Notes: a model not told the origin generated them from the letters alone. A DNA stretch of 64,000 nt from Arthrobacter sp. NIO-1057 (GCF_900094805.1 NZ_FMAT01000007.1:62001-126000); one strand, 5' to 3'; shown: positions 1 to 9,162, counted from the stretch's first letter. Numbers and translations are program-made.

Positions 1-97
1 CTTCTGTGGCCTGTGAAGGATCCGCGCAGGCGCTGAGGGCCAGCAGCCCCACCAGTGCTAGTGCGGTGAATGCGCGACGACTGTTCATAGATGTCAT
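1..97 (-). CDS. lipoprotein, N-terminus only (probable ABC substrate-binding protein)
   Basis: Only the first 32 codons lie in the window; the gene runs off the left edge. They encode a type II signal peptide: a basic start with Arg-Arg at 7-8, a hydrophobic Ala/Leu stretch, then an LSAC lipobox with the lipidated Cys at residue 24, so the product is a membrane-anchored exported lipoprotein. Its ATG overlaps the TGA of the upstream monooxygenase gene (ATGA), making it the last visible gene of a translationally coupled operon that already contains one binding lipoprotein. A second solute-binding protein is the likely identity, inferred from context and not from conserved domain sequence. Confidence 0.6.
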   Translation of the reverse strand, partial: MTSMNSRRAFTALALVGLLALSACADPSQATE

Positions 98-1422
98 GAG
101 GCTTCCTGTGCTGTGCTCAAGATCTTGATGGCCTGTTGTTCGTGGTTACTATCAATGCTCAAACCGAGGTTTTCACGCAGCGTATCTGCGTAGGCTTCCG
201 GGTAGATTCCGCGTTCTTGCAGGCGCGGCACCAAGTGATCGACGATCTCGTCCAATCCGGTCGGTATCAGCCACGGGGTGATGTTGAAACCATCAACCGC
301 GCCGAGTTCTGCGTATTGTGCCAGGCGGTCAGCGATCTGGTCGTAGGATCCGGTGAAGGTGTGATCGGCCCGGTGGGAACGTGAACGGACGAACTGGATG
401 ATGTTCTGGCCCTTGTCTTTGGCTTCGGCGCGCCAGGCGTTGGCCAGTTCCAGGGACTTCGCGCCTTGGAAACCGCTGCCGCGGGTGACCGAACTGCGCT
501 CCACCACTGGGTCGAATTCTGGCAAAGGTCCATAGGGATCTACGCCGTCAAGGCGGGTACCCCAAAATTGTTCGATGTAGGCCAACGCCTGCTGCGGGCC
601 GATCTGGTTCTCCCGCACCCAGTGGTATTTTTCTTCAGCTGCGCCAGGTGTTTCGGCGATGATGAACTCCGCCCCGGGCATGATCTTCACCGAGTTCTCG
701 GCCCGCCCCACCTTGGCGGCACGCTCATTGATGTCCTGACGGAATTGAAGTGCATCCTCTAGGCCAACGTGGGCCGAGAAAATGACGTCCGTCTGCCGGG
801 CAGCAAAGTCGCGACCCTCAGGCGAGTCGCCAGCTTGGAACAGTACCGGGCGCAGTTGGGGGCTGGCCGGGATCGTCCCGGTGTAGTCCACATCGTAGTG
901 ACGACCGCGGTGATGCACCGGGGAGCCTTCCCAGATCTGGCGCACGGTACGCACGAAGTCTTCAGCGTGCGAATAGCGTTCGTGATGTTCTAGGTACCCG
1001 CCTCGGCGGAAGTTCGCTCCGGTCCACGCGTTGTGCGTGGTGACAATGTTCCATGCTGCCCGGCCGCCTGAAATCAGATCCAGTGAGGCCAGCCGGTGGG
1101 CCAGATCCGCCGGATCGTTGTAGGTGGTGTTTTGCGTGGCGACCAGGCCGATCTTGCTGGTCACCGCGGCGAGGGCGGCGAGCATGGTTTGAGCATCGGG
1201 ACGACCGGCGACATCTAATTCGTGAATGGATCCGAGGTGTTCGCGCAGGCGCAGCCCTTCACCGAGGAAGAATGCGCTGAAGATACCGCGTTCCGCGGTC
1301 TGCGCGAGTTGGCGGAAGGAAGCGAAGTCGGTCTGTGACCCTGAGGCTTCGCTACGCCAAATGGTCGAGGAGTTCACGCCTTGAAAGAAGACGCCGAATC
1401 GTAGTTGGTTTTGCTTGCTCAT
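94..1422 (-). CDS. NtaA/DszA-type FMN-dependent monooxygenase (LLM family)
   Basis: 442-residue luciferase-like monooxygenase of the long NtaA/SnaA/DszA branch, which uses reduced FMN and O2 to cleave C-N or C-S bonds in small substrates. Visible family marks are RFGVFFQG near the N-terminus (8-15), the TQNTTYNDPADLAHRLASLD stretch and the GRAAWNIVT segment at 120-128; length is normal for the branch. The ATG overlaps the stop of the preceding monooxygenase (ATGA) and its own stop overlaps the next gene. No flavin reductase is encoded nearby, so FMNH2 must come from elsewhere. The neighbouring ABC transporter suggests an imported amino-acid-like or organosulfur substrate; the actual substrate cannot be read from the sequence. 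Confidence 0.9.
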   Translation of the reverse strand: MSKQNQLRFGVFFQGVNSSTIWRSEASGSQTDFASFRQLAQTAERGIFSAFFLGEGLRLREHLGSIHELDVAGRPDAQTMLAALAAVTSKIGLVATQNTTYNDPADLAHRLASLDLISGGRAAWNIVTTHNAWTGANFRRGGYLEHHERYSHAEDFVRTVRQIWEGSPVHHRGRHYDVDYTGTIPASPQLRPVLFQAGDSPEGRDFAARQTDVIFSAHVGLEDALQFRQDINERAAKVGRAENSVKIMPGAEFIIAETPGAAEEKYHWVRENQIGPQQALAYIEQFWGTRLDGVDPYGPLPEFDPVVERSSVTRGSGFQGAKSLELANAWRAEAKDKGQNIIQFVRSRSHRADHTFTGSYDQIADRLAQYAELGAVDGFNITPWLIPTGLDEIVDHLVPRLQERGIYPEAYADTLRENLGLSIDSNHEQQAIKILSTAQEAS

Positions 1423-2450
1423 GATGCCTCCTGGAAGCGATTTTTGGCCACCGGCAGCCCGAAGGATTCACGCAAGGTGTTTCCTACAGGTGCCAGTAGA
1501 TTGCTGTGCTTGAGTTCTGGTAGTACTTCTTCGATCAGTACCTGTGAGTCCACGCGCAGGTCCCCCGGATACAGGTGCACGAGGTGCCGGCGTTGGTCCC
1601 CCGGATTTGCGGTGGCTTCAGCAAACCTGGCAAGGAACTCGGTCAGCCGCTTGGGGGTGCCGGTGAATTCAGCGCGTTCGGTAGGCTGCACGCCCTGGGC
1701 GGCTAAGCGCTGCGCCCCCGTCTCGGTAGCAGTATCCAAATAGACGTCCAGGTCAATGGCCACCGCACCCTTCCTACTGGCGATCTGGGCTTGGGCCAGT
1801 AGTTCGTCGAAATTCGCGCCATTGAGTTTCACCACGTCGGCACCGTTCAGGCGGCAGTGCTGCAACCCCTCATCGGTGAACAAAGGTGCTGGTGCAATGA
1901 TCGGCAGTTGTCCCTGCGGTGGGCGAGGGGTAATGGCAGGGCCCTTAACCGAAAAGCTCTTTCCCTGAACATCTGCGTAGTGCAGTTTGTTGGCATCCAG
2001 GTAGCGTCCACTGGCGACATCGCGGATGACGGCGTTCTCTTCCCAGCTGTCCCAGAGCCGGCGGTGCGTGGTGATGACATCCGCGGCTTCGGTACTCAGC
2101 CCGTGATCGGGCAGGGTTTCGCGGCCAACTGCCTGTGCTTGCACCGCTTCGTTCTGTGTCTCTAGGATCCATCCGGAGCGGCCCTGGGAAATGATGTCGA
2201 GGCTGGCCAGCTGGGTGGCGGTATGGAAGGGCTCGGTAAAAAGCGCATCAATCACGGGGATCAGCGCAATTCTCTGCGTCTTCGGTGCGCTGAAGCTGGC
2301 TCGTTGTACCGCGTCGAGTAGCCCGTCGGCGGAGAAACTGACCGCGTGGAAGCCAGCGTTTTCGGCCTCTTGTGCGTAGCTGGCGGACTCAATAGGGTCA
2401 TTGCCGGCGCCGTCAAGGTTCAGGGCCAGCAGCAAGGAGCGTTCGCTCAT
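1419..2450 (-). CDS. LLM-class flavin-dependent oxidoreductase (NtaA-like, shorter form)
   Basis: 343-residue luciferase-like protein, clearly different in sequence from both neighbouring monooxygenases. It keeps the TIM-barrel segments IALIPVIDALFTEPFHTATQ and the S-Q-G-R-S-G-W-I-L motif (88-96) that correspond to the flavin-binding core of the family. The ATG at 2450 is chosen because it overlaps the previous stop as ATGA; the frame is open further upstream but would enter the neighbouring gene. Tryptophan-poor N-terminus and shorter length suggest it may be a partner or a divergent paralogue acting on the same imported compound. Substrate unknown. Confidence 0.85.
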   Translation of the reverse strand: MSERSLLLALNLDGAGNDPIESASYAQEAENAGFHAVSFSADGLLDAVQRASFSAPKTQRIALIPVIDALFTEPFHTATQLASLDIISQGRSGWILETQNEAVQAQAVGRETLPDHGLSTEAADVITTHRRLWDSWEENAVIRDVASGRYLDANKLHYADVQGKSFSVKGPAITPRPPQGQLPIIAPAPLFTDEGLQHCRLNGADVVKLNGANFDELLAQAQIASRKGAVAIDLDVYLDTATETGAQRLAAQGVQPTERAEFTGTPKRLTEFLARFAEATANPGDQRRHLVHLYPGDLRVDSQVLIEEVLPELKHSNLLAPVGNTLRESFGLPVAKNRFQEAS

Positions 2451-3544
2451 CGTGCATACTCCTTTTCTGGGGTGTTTTCTGGGGTGTTGTTCAGCTGTGG
2501 ATCGTGCTGTGTCCACAGTGTTGTCTGGGTATCTACTAGTGGGATGACTTCTTTGGCGAAGCGCTCCAAGGTCTGGAGTTGGGCCTCAAAGGGCTCAGTG
2601 GTGGGCAGTGAGATGGACTGCAGGTCATGGCCAAAGCTCTGGTGATAATCCAGGATCTTGGCGGCCACAAATTCTGGGCTGCCCACCAAGAGCGGGCCTT
2701 CTTCAACCGCGTGCTCGATGCTGCGATACGGGGTGTTATTCCCCGGCACATCGCGGCGGCTGGTTAGCGCCTCATACACCGGACCAAATTCTTTGATCGC
2801 CGCTTTGGTGCTATCGGCCAGGTACACGCCGCCCGCCCCACTTCCCGAACCGATGTAGCGTTGGGCCGGATCGTGCCCCGCCTGCTCATACGCAGTCTTG
2901 TAGTGGTCGATCAGCACCCTATAGTTCTCTTTGGGCTGGATCGCATTAGCGGAAAACAACGGGTCGCCGTGCTTCGCGGCGAGTTCTGCAGATCGCAAGG
3001 AGGTGGCCGAGCCGTGCCAGATACGCACCTTGTGTTGGAAGGGGCGAGGGCTGGTGGTGACCTGCTCCAGCGGTGTGCGAAAACCTCCGGTGAAGTCCAC
3101 CGGGTCCTGGGCGAAGAGCCGGGCGAGCAGCTCGTAGTTCTCCTCCGATAAATCCCACTGGTCCTCCACCCTTTTGCCAAACATTGGGAAGTGGGCCGCT
3201 TCATTGCCTTTACCGATGCCCAGTTCTAGGCGGCCCGAACTGAGTTGATCCACCGTGGCAAAGTCTTCGGCCACGCGCACCGGATCAAGGATGGACAGCA
3301 CGATCACCCCGGTGTGCAGCCGAATTGTCTGCGTTTGTGCGGCGATCGCCCCGAGAACTACCGCCGGTGAGGAAGAGATGAACGCTCCGGCATGGCGCTC
3401 CCCCACCGAGAAGGAATCGAAGCCGAGTTCTTCGGCGCGCACGGCGGTCTGGATCACCTGCTCAAAGCGTTGCGCGGTAGTTACTTGTAGCCCGGTGATC
3501 GGATCGTCCTGATGCGGGATAATATCGAGAACCTGGAAGCGCAT
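2447..3544 (-). CDS. LLM-class flavin-dependent oxidoreductase (bacterial luciferase-like)
   Basis: 365-residue protein of the compact luciferase-like type. Diagnostic segments are GFDSFSVGERH (41-51, the usual 'GEHH' position), LHTGVIVLSILDPVRVAEDFATVDQ and the phosphate-binding SSGRLELGIG (102-111). Its start shares one base with the stop of the binding-protein gene (TAATG) and its stop overlaps the next monooxygenase (ATGA), so transport and oxidation are stoichiometrically coupled at the translation level. Reaction is inferred as FMNH2/O2-dependent oxygenation; the substrate is unknown. Confidence 0.88.
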   Translation of the reverse strand: MRFQVLDIIPHQDDPITGLQVTTAQRFEQVIQTAVRAEELGFDSFSVGERHAGAFISSSPAVVLGAIAAQTQTIRLHTGVIVLSILDPVRVAEDFATVDQLSSGRLELGIGKGNEAAHFPMFGKRVEDQWDLSEENYELLARLFAQDPVDFTGGFRTPLEQVTTSPRPFQHKVRIWHGSATSLRSAELAAKHGDPLFSANAIQPKENYRVLIDHYKTAYEQAGHDPAQRYIGSGSGAGGVYLADSTKAAIKEFGPVYEALTSRRDVPGNNTPYRSIEHAVEEGPLLVGSPEFVAAKILDYHQSFGHDLQSISLPTTEPFEAQLQTLERFAKEVIPLVDTQTTLWTQHDPQLNNTPENTPEKEYAR

Positions 3545-4509
3545 TATTTACCCTTGTAGTTCGAGGCGGTGATGGTTTCAGATTTCTTCAGGCCTTCTTC
3601 GCTCAGGTTCCAGCGATCGAGCACCTTGGCGTAGCTGCCGTCCGCGATTGTCGCGTTGAACGCGGCGGTGATCTGTTCGGCGAGATTATTTCCTGCCTTG
3701 GTGGTGGCCGCGACCAGGGTTTCGTTGGGCCATCCGGCGTTGATCTTGCCCACGACCTTCAGGTCATCGCGCTGATTCTCGCGGTACACCGTGGAGGGGT
3801 AGGGGGCGATGTTCAGGTCGATGCGTCCCGAGGAGAGCGCCAGGATGGTGTCGGCCTCGCTGGAGTAGTACTGCAATTCGGCCGGGGCCTTGCCCTTGGC
3901 CTCTAGTTCCTTATTCCAGGCCAGCAGGATCTTTTCCTGATTCGTCCCCGAGCCCACCGCGATCTTCTTGCCCGAAATATCATCGGCACCCTTCACCGTG
4001 ATATCGCTATCCGCCTTCGCTTCAAAGCCCATGTACGCGGCCCGGTAGGTGGAGAAGTCGAACTTCTTAACGCGATCCGCGTTCACCCCCACATTGGAGA
4101 AGACCGCTTCAAATTCGCCGGATTCAGTCTTGAGCGGCCAGTTCTCCCAACTGGTGACCTGCAAGTCCAGTTCGAGCCCGAGCTTGTCGGCCACCAACTG
4201 TGCCAGGTCAACTTCGGTGCCGATCACTGTTTTTTCGTCGGTGGCGTGGAAGGAGAGCGGGACGGATCCAGCGGTGGTGGCCACCGTCAGCTTGCCGTCC
4301 TTCTTGATGCTGTCCGGGACCGCGTCGGCGAGCTTTTGGTCCACCTCGGTGCGGATACGGTTCTGTTCCGGCGAGGTGTTGTAGGTCGTGCCTTCAGCGT
4401 TATTAGTTTCGGTGGAGATCGAAGGTGCCGCTGCTCCCGGGTCGGCGCAACCGGACAAACCGGCTAGGCCTACCGCGGTGAGCGCTGAAACTGCTACGTA
4501 CTTTTTCAT
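3544..4509 (-). CDS. amino-acid-type ABC transporter substrate-binding lipoprotein
   Basis: 321-residue extracytoplasmic solute-binding protein of the polar amino acid family (SBP_bac_3). Start at 4509 is chosen because MKKYVAVSALTAVGLAGLSGC gives a clean signal peptide with lipobox LSGC; the longer open frame upstream overlaps the ATPase gene. Family segments seen are DGKLTVATTAGSVPLSFHATDEKTVIGTEVDLA-like ligand-pocket text, VGVNADRVKKFDFSTYR, and the SGRIDLNIA motif. It lies 25 bases after the ATPase gene and feeds directly into three monooxygenase genes, so the captured ligand is probably their substrate or its precursor. Similar gene order occurs in the Bacillus ytm/yxe organosulfur loci. 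Confidence 0.9.
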   Translation of the reverse strand: MKKYVAVSALTAVGLAGLSGCADPGAAAPSISTETNNAEGTTYNTSPEQNRIRTEVDQKLADAVPDSIKKDGKLTVATTAGSVPLSFHATDEKTVIGTEVDLAQLVADKLGLELDLQVTSWENWPLKTESGEFEAVFSNVGVNADRVKKFDFSTYRAAYMGFEAKADSDITVKGADDISGKKIAVGSGTNQEKILLAWNKELEAKGKAPAELQYYSSEADTILALSSGRIDLNIAPYPSTVYRENQRDDLKVVGKINAGWPNETLVAATTKAGNNLAEQITAAFNATIADGSYAKVLDRWNLSEEGLKKSETITASNYKGK

Positions 4510-4534
4510 GATGCGAGTCCTTGAGTGTGTTGCG

Positions 4535-5341
4535 TTAGATATTGAAGGCCGGTTCGATGACCTTGGAGAGGAAGGATTTGGTGCGTTCATTACGCGGATT
4601 CCCCAGAATTTCGGCAGGAGTCCCCTCTTCCACGACCCGCCCACCATCCATAAAGACGATCCGGTCGGCCACATCCCGGGCGAAACCGATCTCATGGGTC
4701 ACAATGATCAGCGTGGTCCCCGACTTGGCGAGGTCTTTAATAACTTCGAGCACTTCGGTGACCAGCTCAGGGTCCAGCGCACTGGTCGGCTCATCAAAGA
4801 GCACCACCTTGGGGTCCAAGGCCAACGCCCGGGCGATCGCAACGCGTTGTTGCTGCCCGCCGGAGAGCTGTCGCGGATAGGCATCAGCCTTATCGGCCAG
4901 CCCAACACGGGCCAAGAGCTGCTTGGCGCGGGCTACCGCCGTGGCCTTGGCAACGCCCTTGGCGTGGATCGGCGCTTCGATAATGTTCTGCAGTGCGGTG
5001 AGGTGCCCAAAGAGATTGAAGTTCTGGAAAACCATGCCCACATCGGTGCGTTGAGCGAGAATTTCCGATTCGCGTCGTTCGTGCAATTTGCCATTGCGCA
5101 CCTTGTAGCCGATCAGTTCCCCATCGAGGCTGATGGTGCCGCGGTCGACCTTTTCGAGATGGTTGATGGTGCGCAGTAGCGTGGATTTGCCCGATCCGGA
5201 AGGCCCAATGACCACCAGCACTTCGCCGGCGGCCACATCCAGGTCCACCTCATGCAGTACCTGAGTGGTGCCGTAGCTCTTATCCACCGATCGCACGGCG
5301 ATAGCGCCACGGGTAGTGACTTCGTTCATTGCCAGGCTCAT
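4535..5341 (-). CDS. amino-acid ABC transporter ATP-binding protein
   Basis: 268-residue nucleotide-binding subunit of a polar amino acid importer. All motifs are intact: Walker A GPSGSGKST (46-54), signature LSGGQQQR (159-166), Walker B VVLFDEP (179-185) followed by the D-loop SALD, and the switch His in VTHE (216). The start at 5341 is set by an ATGA overlap with the permease stop. It energises the single permease encoded just upstream, which must therefore work as a homodimer, as in the TcyBC/YxeNO-type systems for sulfur-containing amino acids. The ligand remains an inference. Confidence 0.95.
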   Translation of the reverse strand: MSLAMNEVTTRGAIAVRSVDKSYGTTQVLHEVDLDVAAGEVLVVIGPSGSGKSTLLRTINHLEKVDRGTISLDGELIGYKVRNGKLHERRESEILAQRTDVGMVFQNFNLFGHLTALQNIIEAPIHAKGVAKATAVARAKQLLARVGLADKADAYPRQLSGGQQQRVAIARALALDPKVVLFDEPTSALDPELVTEVLEVIKDLAKSGTTLIIVTHEIGFARDVADRIVFMDGGRVVEEGTPAEILGNPRNERTKSFLSKVIEPAFNI

Positions 5342-6417
5342 GACTGTCCTTTCGGTGCGGTATTTGATGCGGTGCTCGATGCGGTGCTACGAATCGGTGC
5401 ATGTGTTGAGATGAAACTGCGCAGTTTTTGTAGCGGCGTGGGTGGCAGGGTTCGCAGTGCCCCGCGGGAGTAGTGGCGCTCGATGTAGTACTGCGCGATG
5501 CTCAGCACCGAGGTGATCACGATGTACCAGATGGTCGCCACCAGCAGCATGGGCAGAACCTGCTGTGTGCGGTTGTAGATGACCTGCACGGTGTAGAACA
5601 GTTCGGAATAGGCCAGCACGTAAACGATCGAGGTCCCCTTGACCAGGCCGATGATTTCGTTGAAGGCCGTGGGCAAGATTGCGCGCATGGCTTGGGGAAG
5701 CACGATCCTGGTGGATCGGCGCCACCGCGGGATGCCTAAGGCCGTGGCCGCTTCGATCTGTCCCTGGTCGACCGAGAGAATGCCACCGCGAATGATCTCC
5801 GCACTGTAGGCAGCCTGGTTCAGCGTCAGCCCCAACACGGCGGCAGCAAACTGGCTGATCAGGCTCGTGGTTTGGAATTCGGCGAAAGTGATGGAGGTGA
5901 AGGGCACGCCGAGGCGGATCGTTTCATACAGGTAGCCCAGGTTGTACCAAAGCAGTAATTGCACCAGCAGCGGGGTGGAACGGAAAATCCAGGAGAAGGT
6001 CCACGACACCGAGCTAAACAGCGGTGAGCTGGATAGTCGCATCAGCGCCAAAATGAATCCGAGCAGGAAGCCGAGGCTGCCGGAAATCACGGTGAGTTTC
6101 AGTGTCTGCCCCAACCCACGAAGGATGGATTCGGCGGTGAACCATTGGGCCACTACGCCCCATTCCCAGCGCGGATTGCTCACCAGTGAATACAGCACCG
6201 CCGCGGCCAGTGCGACGACGATCACGGTACCCACCCAACGCCACGGATGACGGGCAGCCACCACCGCATAGTCTGCGTAGTTCGGCGTGGCAGTGTTCGG
6301 AGCGGCACTGTTCGGAGCTGAGCTCGGGTCGTCCTCTGCAACGCTTGGCTCCTGTACAGCCTCGGTGGCGGGTTGTTGCCCAGCGTGCGCTTGGGTGGTC
6401 TTTACTGCAGGTGGCAT
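5338..6417 (-). CDS. amino-acid ABC transporter permease
   Basis: 359-residue His/Glu/Gln-type permease. An Ala/Pro-rich cytosolic N-terminus of about 70 residues precedes the membrane domain, which contains the family text GSLGFLLGFILALMRLSSS, STPLLVQLLLWYNLG and the EAA loop EAATALGIPRWRRSTRIVLPQA. Start 6417 is preferred because GGAGGAAGAG lies directly upstream; the frame is open back to 6534 (see the intergenic entry). Only one permease is encoded. This is the first gene of the coupled operon that continues through the ATPase, binding protein and monooxygenases. Confidence 0.92.
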   Translation of the reverse strand: MPPAVKTTQAHAGQQPATEAVQEPSVAEDDPSSAPNSAAPNTATPNYADYAVVAARHPWRWVGTVIVVALAAAVLYSLVSNPRWEWGVVAQWFTAESILRGLGQTLKLTVISGSLGFLLGFILALMRLSSSPLFSSVSWTFSWIFRSTPLLVQLLLWYNLGYLYETIRLGVPFTSITFAEFQTTSLISQFAAAVLGLTLNQAAYSAEIIRGGILSVDQGQIEAATALGIPRWRRSTRIVLPQAMRAILPTAFNEIIGLVKGTSIVYVLAYSELFYTVQVIYNRTQQVLPMLLVATIWYIVITSVLSIAQYYIERHYSRGALRTLPPTPLQKLRSFISTHAPIRSTASSTASNTAPKGQS

Positions 6418-6699
6418 CTCTTCCTCCTTCATCTTCGGTGTTTGACTCACGCTAGAACGCAGTCCCGTGCCGACGCATCTGGCCGATTCACGCTGGTTCA
6501 CCCAAAGACCTGATGTGACGAAATGACGATTCATGACGCCCCTGAGGGCCGCACTGTATCTCGTTTTGTGGCTTTGCGTGGCTGGTCGATCGCTAATGTG
6601 TCCCTGCAAGTCAGCGAGCTAGCTACGCTGCAACGAGCACTCCTAATCTGGCGCTAAGCACAGATTCCACGCCTTCAGCTGGCGGCGGGAGGGAGAACA
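6418..6699. promoter_or_regulatory. divergent control region with two short Cys-containing frames
   Basis: This 282-base region separates the two divergent operons. On the minus strand an in-frame ATG at 6534 follows CTCAGGGG and leads through codons reading ESARCVGTG into the permease; it is either an N-terminal extension or a leader. On the plus strand a 29-codon frame, 6533-6622, begins MTPLRAALYLV and ends with Cys-rich LMCPCKSAS, but has no good ribosome-binding site. An imperfect inverted repeat with CAGCG/CGCTG arms lies at 6612-6630. Cys-rich leaders control some actinobacterial sulfur genes, so attenuation is conceivable. No known riboswitch core was recognised. Confidence 0.35.
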
Positions 6700-8622
6700 A
6701 TGACCGAACACCACATCGTCTTTATCGGCGGCGGGCCACGCACCGCGATGATTCTGGAGCGCATCAGTGCCAATCGCAGCCTGTTGGAGGACACCGCACT
6801 GCATCTTCATGTCGTCGATCCTTTCCCTGCCGGCGCTGGACGGATCTGGCGGGAAGATCAAAGTCCGCTGCTCAAACTCAATTCGCGGGCCGCGGATGTC
6901 TCGATGTTTACCGATGACTCGGTCCAATGCCTCGGACCGGCCAGGCCCGGACCGGCCTTAGATCAATGGGTGCAGCTGATTCGTGACGGCCAGTTACCTG
7001 ATGTGCCTGCGCTGTTAGAAACCGACCCACTGCTTCGCGCCGAGGTCGTAGGCCTAGCTTCCGGTGATTTCCCGACCCGCCGGTTACAGTCCTGCTACCT
7101 GCGCTGGTTTTTCGCCCGGGTGCAGGCTTCCTTCACCGCGCCCGACACGATCGAAGTCCATCAGGATACCGCCGTGGATCTCCTGCCGGGCCAACGCACT
7201 CACCGGGTGATTCTCGCCTCGGGGGAAGAGATCCTCGCCGATCAGGTCGTCTTGGTTCAGGGCCATCTTGATGCTGCGTCGGACGCCGATGAGCGCACCG
7301 CCCAGCTTGCTGCCCACGCCGCCGGTTCAGATCATTTGGGCTATATCGCACCGGGCTACACCAACGACATCGACTTTCAGGACCTGACCGCCGGCACCGA
7401 GGCACTGGTTTCGGGAATGGGTTTGGCCTTCACCGACCTGTTCGTCCTGCTTTTTGAGGGCCGCGGCGGTCGGTTTGAACCTACCGAGTCCGAAGCCCTG
7501 GAGTATATTCCTAGCGGCCAGGAACCGAAGCTGCTGGTTGGTTCCCGACGTGGGGTCCCCTATCACAGCAAGATCAGAAGCAGCACCATTGCGCCGTTGA
7601 CCAGTGCTTATCTCACCGAGGAAGCCATCATTCAGCTGCACCGGCAGCACGGCGAGCTAGACTTTTTCGCCCATATCTGGCCATTGATCGCCAAGGAAAC
7701 CGGGTTTTTCTACTACCGCGAGCTCTTTAGCGCACATCGGGAGCACGTGAAGGGTAGCTGGGCCGACTTCCACGCAGCCTATGATTCGGTGTCCTGGTAC
7801 TCCCCCGAACGCTCCAGCCTCATCGCCGAGTTTGTCCCACCAGAGCACCGGCTGGAATTTGAACAACTCGAATTCCCGCTGCCCGTGCCTCGACCATTGC
7901 GTGCCGAACTAGCCGGCGCCCAGCTCGATGCCATGGTGCGCTCACATATTGAAGAAGACCTGCGGCTGCGCGACTCACCGGATCATTCACAGTTCCAGGC
8001 CCTCTTTTTTGGCCTACTGCGCAGTTTTGTCACTTTGCCCTTGGTGCACGAACTACTCAGCCAGGAGGGTCGCACCCAACTGGCCAGCTGGTGGCCCGGC
8101 TTCTTCAGCTTTGTTGATTCAGGCCCACCGGCGCACCGGCTGCACGAACTTCTGGCCCTACATCGAGCCGGATTCATCAAGTTCTTAGGCCCGGAAACCA
8201 GTTTTGGTTTTGACGACGAGCAACAGTCGTTTCGCGCCGAGACCCTCGCCGGTCCCATCCACGCCCCATGGCTGATCGAAGCACGCTTACCCACCACCGG
8301 AATCTCAACGAGCAACGATCCCCTGTTGGCCTCATTGCTCCGTCGAGGACTAATCACCGAAGAACCTGGAGGTTCAGGAAAAATGCACATCACCTCACTG
8401 CGCCAGGTCATTGGTCGCGACTCAAAAATCTACCGCTGGCTCTTTGCTACCGGGGCCGGGGTAGGTCGTTTCCAGGCGGGCGCCTTTTCGCGACCCCATG
8501 CCAATTCGGCGCCGTTTGCCGATAGCGATGCCCTGGCCCGCGAATTGCTTTCCGCCCCCAAGACCATGAGTGGCTGGGAGTTGGCCGGGTCCATCGCGGA
8601 ACATCATCGCAGCATCGCGTAG
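6700..8622 (+). CDS. FAD/NAD(P)-binding protein (FAD-NAD(P)-binding family, PF13454-like)
   Basis: 640-residue soluble flavoprotein-type protein. The N-terminus HHIVFIGGGPRTAMILERI is a Rossmann dinucleotide-binding fold, followed by HLHVVDPFPAGAGRIWREDQSPLLKLNS, typical of the poorly characterised FAD-NAD(P)-binding family related to ornithine/lysine N-monooxygenase-like enzymes. A second nucleotide-related segment is GTEALVSGMGLAFTDL. ATG at 6700 follows GGGAGGGAGAACA. It heads an operon with a GNAT acetyltransferase and a DUF1992 protein, divergent from the monooxygenase operon, so it may supply or complete the oxidative step. Catalysis has not been assigned for this family and I do not assign one. 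Confidence 0.8.
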   Translation: MTEHHIVFIGGGPRTAMILERISANRSLLEDTALHLHVVDPFPAGAGRIWREDQSPLLKLNSRAADVSMFTDDSVQCLGPARPGPALDQWVQLIRDGQLPDVPALLETDPLLRAEVVGLASGDFPTRRLQSCYLRWFFARVQASFTAPDTIEVHQDTAVDLLPGQRTHRVILASGEEILADQVVLVQGHLDAASDADERTAQLAAHAAGSDHLGYIAPGYTNDIDFQDLTAGTEALVSGMGLAFTDLFVLLFEGRGGRFEPTESEALEYIPSGQEPKLLVGSRRGVPYHSKIRSSTIAPLTSAYLTEEAIIQLHRQHGELDFFAHIWPLIAKETGFFYYRELFSAHREHVKGSWADFHAAYDSVSWYSPERSSLIAEFVPPEHRLEFEQLEFPLPVPRPLRAELAGAQLDAMVRSHIEEDLRLRDSPDHSQFQALFFGLLRSFVTLPLVHELLSQEGRTQLASWWPGFFSFVDSGPPAHRLHELLALHRAGFIKFLGPETSFGFDDEQQSFRAETLAGPIHAPWLIEARLPTTGISTSNDPLLASLLRRGLITEEPGGSGKMHITSLRQVIGRDSKIYRWLFATGAGVGRFQAGAFSRPHANSAPFADSDALARELLSAPKTMSGWELAGSIAEHHRSIA

Positions 8623-8637
8623 AAACGAGAAACACCT

Positions 8638-9162
8638 ATGAGTACTCAGCACACCGCCACACTCACCGCACACACCGTGTTGATCGGCGATCCGCGTCTT
8701 TCTGCGCTCTTTGCCGGTCTCACCGAGGAATATACCCAGCGATATGGCGATCGTAATGGTTCGGTCGCTCAGGAACTAGAGCGCTTCCCGGCCCACGAAT
8801 TCACTGCCCCACTTGGCCGATTCATCATTTTAGAAGAGGCTGGGCAGACGGTTGCTGGTGGGGCGCTGCGCCGCTACGACCAGCACACCGCCGAGCTCAA
8901 ACGCATCTGGACCCACGAAGATCATCGGCGTCGCGGCCTAGCTCGCCGCGTTTTAGTGGAATTAGAACTCGCCGCGATTGATTTGGGTTATACCCAGATC
9001 TACCTGACCACCGGGCCACGTCAGCCAGAAGCGCTTAGGCTGTATCTCAACGCCGGCTACCAGCCACATTTTGATCTTGACGCCGATCCGGAAAGCATCG
9101 GTCACCTGCCCTTCACCAAGCAGTTGCCCACCGCCAGCGCTGGTGCCACGATAGGAGTATGA
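8638..9162 (+). CDS. GNAT-family N-acetyltransferase
   Basis: 174-residue acetyltransferase. The acetyl-CoA pyrophosphate loop is HRRRGLARRVLVELE, preceded by the beta-4 segment AELKRIWTHEDH and followed by GYTQIYLTTGPRQPEALRLYLNAGYQP, the usual C-terminal GNAT half. It starts 15 bases after the flavoprotein gene and its TGA overlaps the next ATG (ATGA). In the Bacillus yxe and ytm organosulfur operons a GNAT enzyme N-acetylates S-alkyl-cysteines before a monooxygenase attacks sulfur; the neighbourhood here suggests a comparable protective acetylation, but no deacetylase is encoded in the visible part of the locus. Confidence 0.85.
   Translation: MSTQHTATLTAHTVLIGDPRLSALFAGLTEEYTQRYGDRNGSVAQELERFPAHEFTAPLGRFIILEEAGQTVAGGALRRYDQHTAELKRIWTHEDHRRRGLARRVLVELELAAIDLGYTQIYLTTGPRQPEALRLYLNAGYQPHFDLDADPESIGHLPFTKQLPTASAGATIGV

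Noticed and set aside
4388-5179. 263-codon open frame on the plus strand across the ABC ATPase
   Set aside because: Overlaps the complete ATPase on the other strand with all its motifs; no ribosome-binding site or family similarity.
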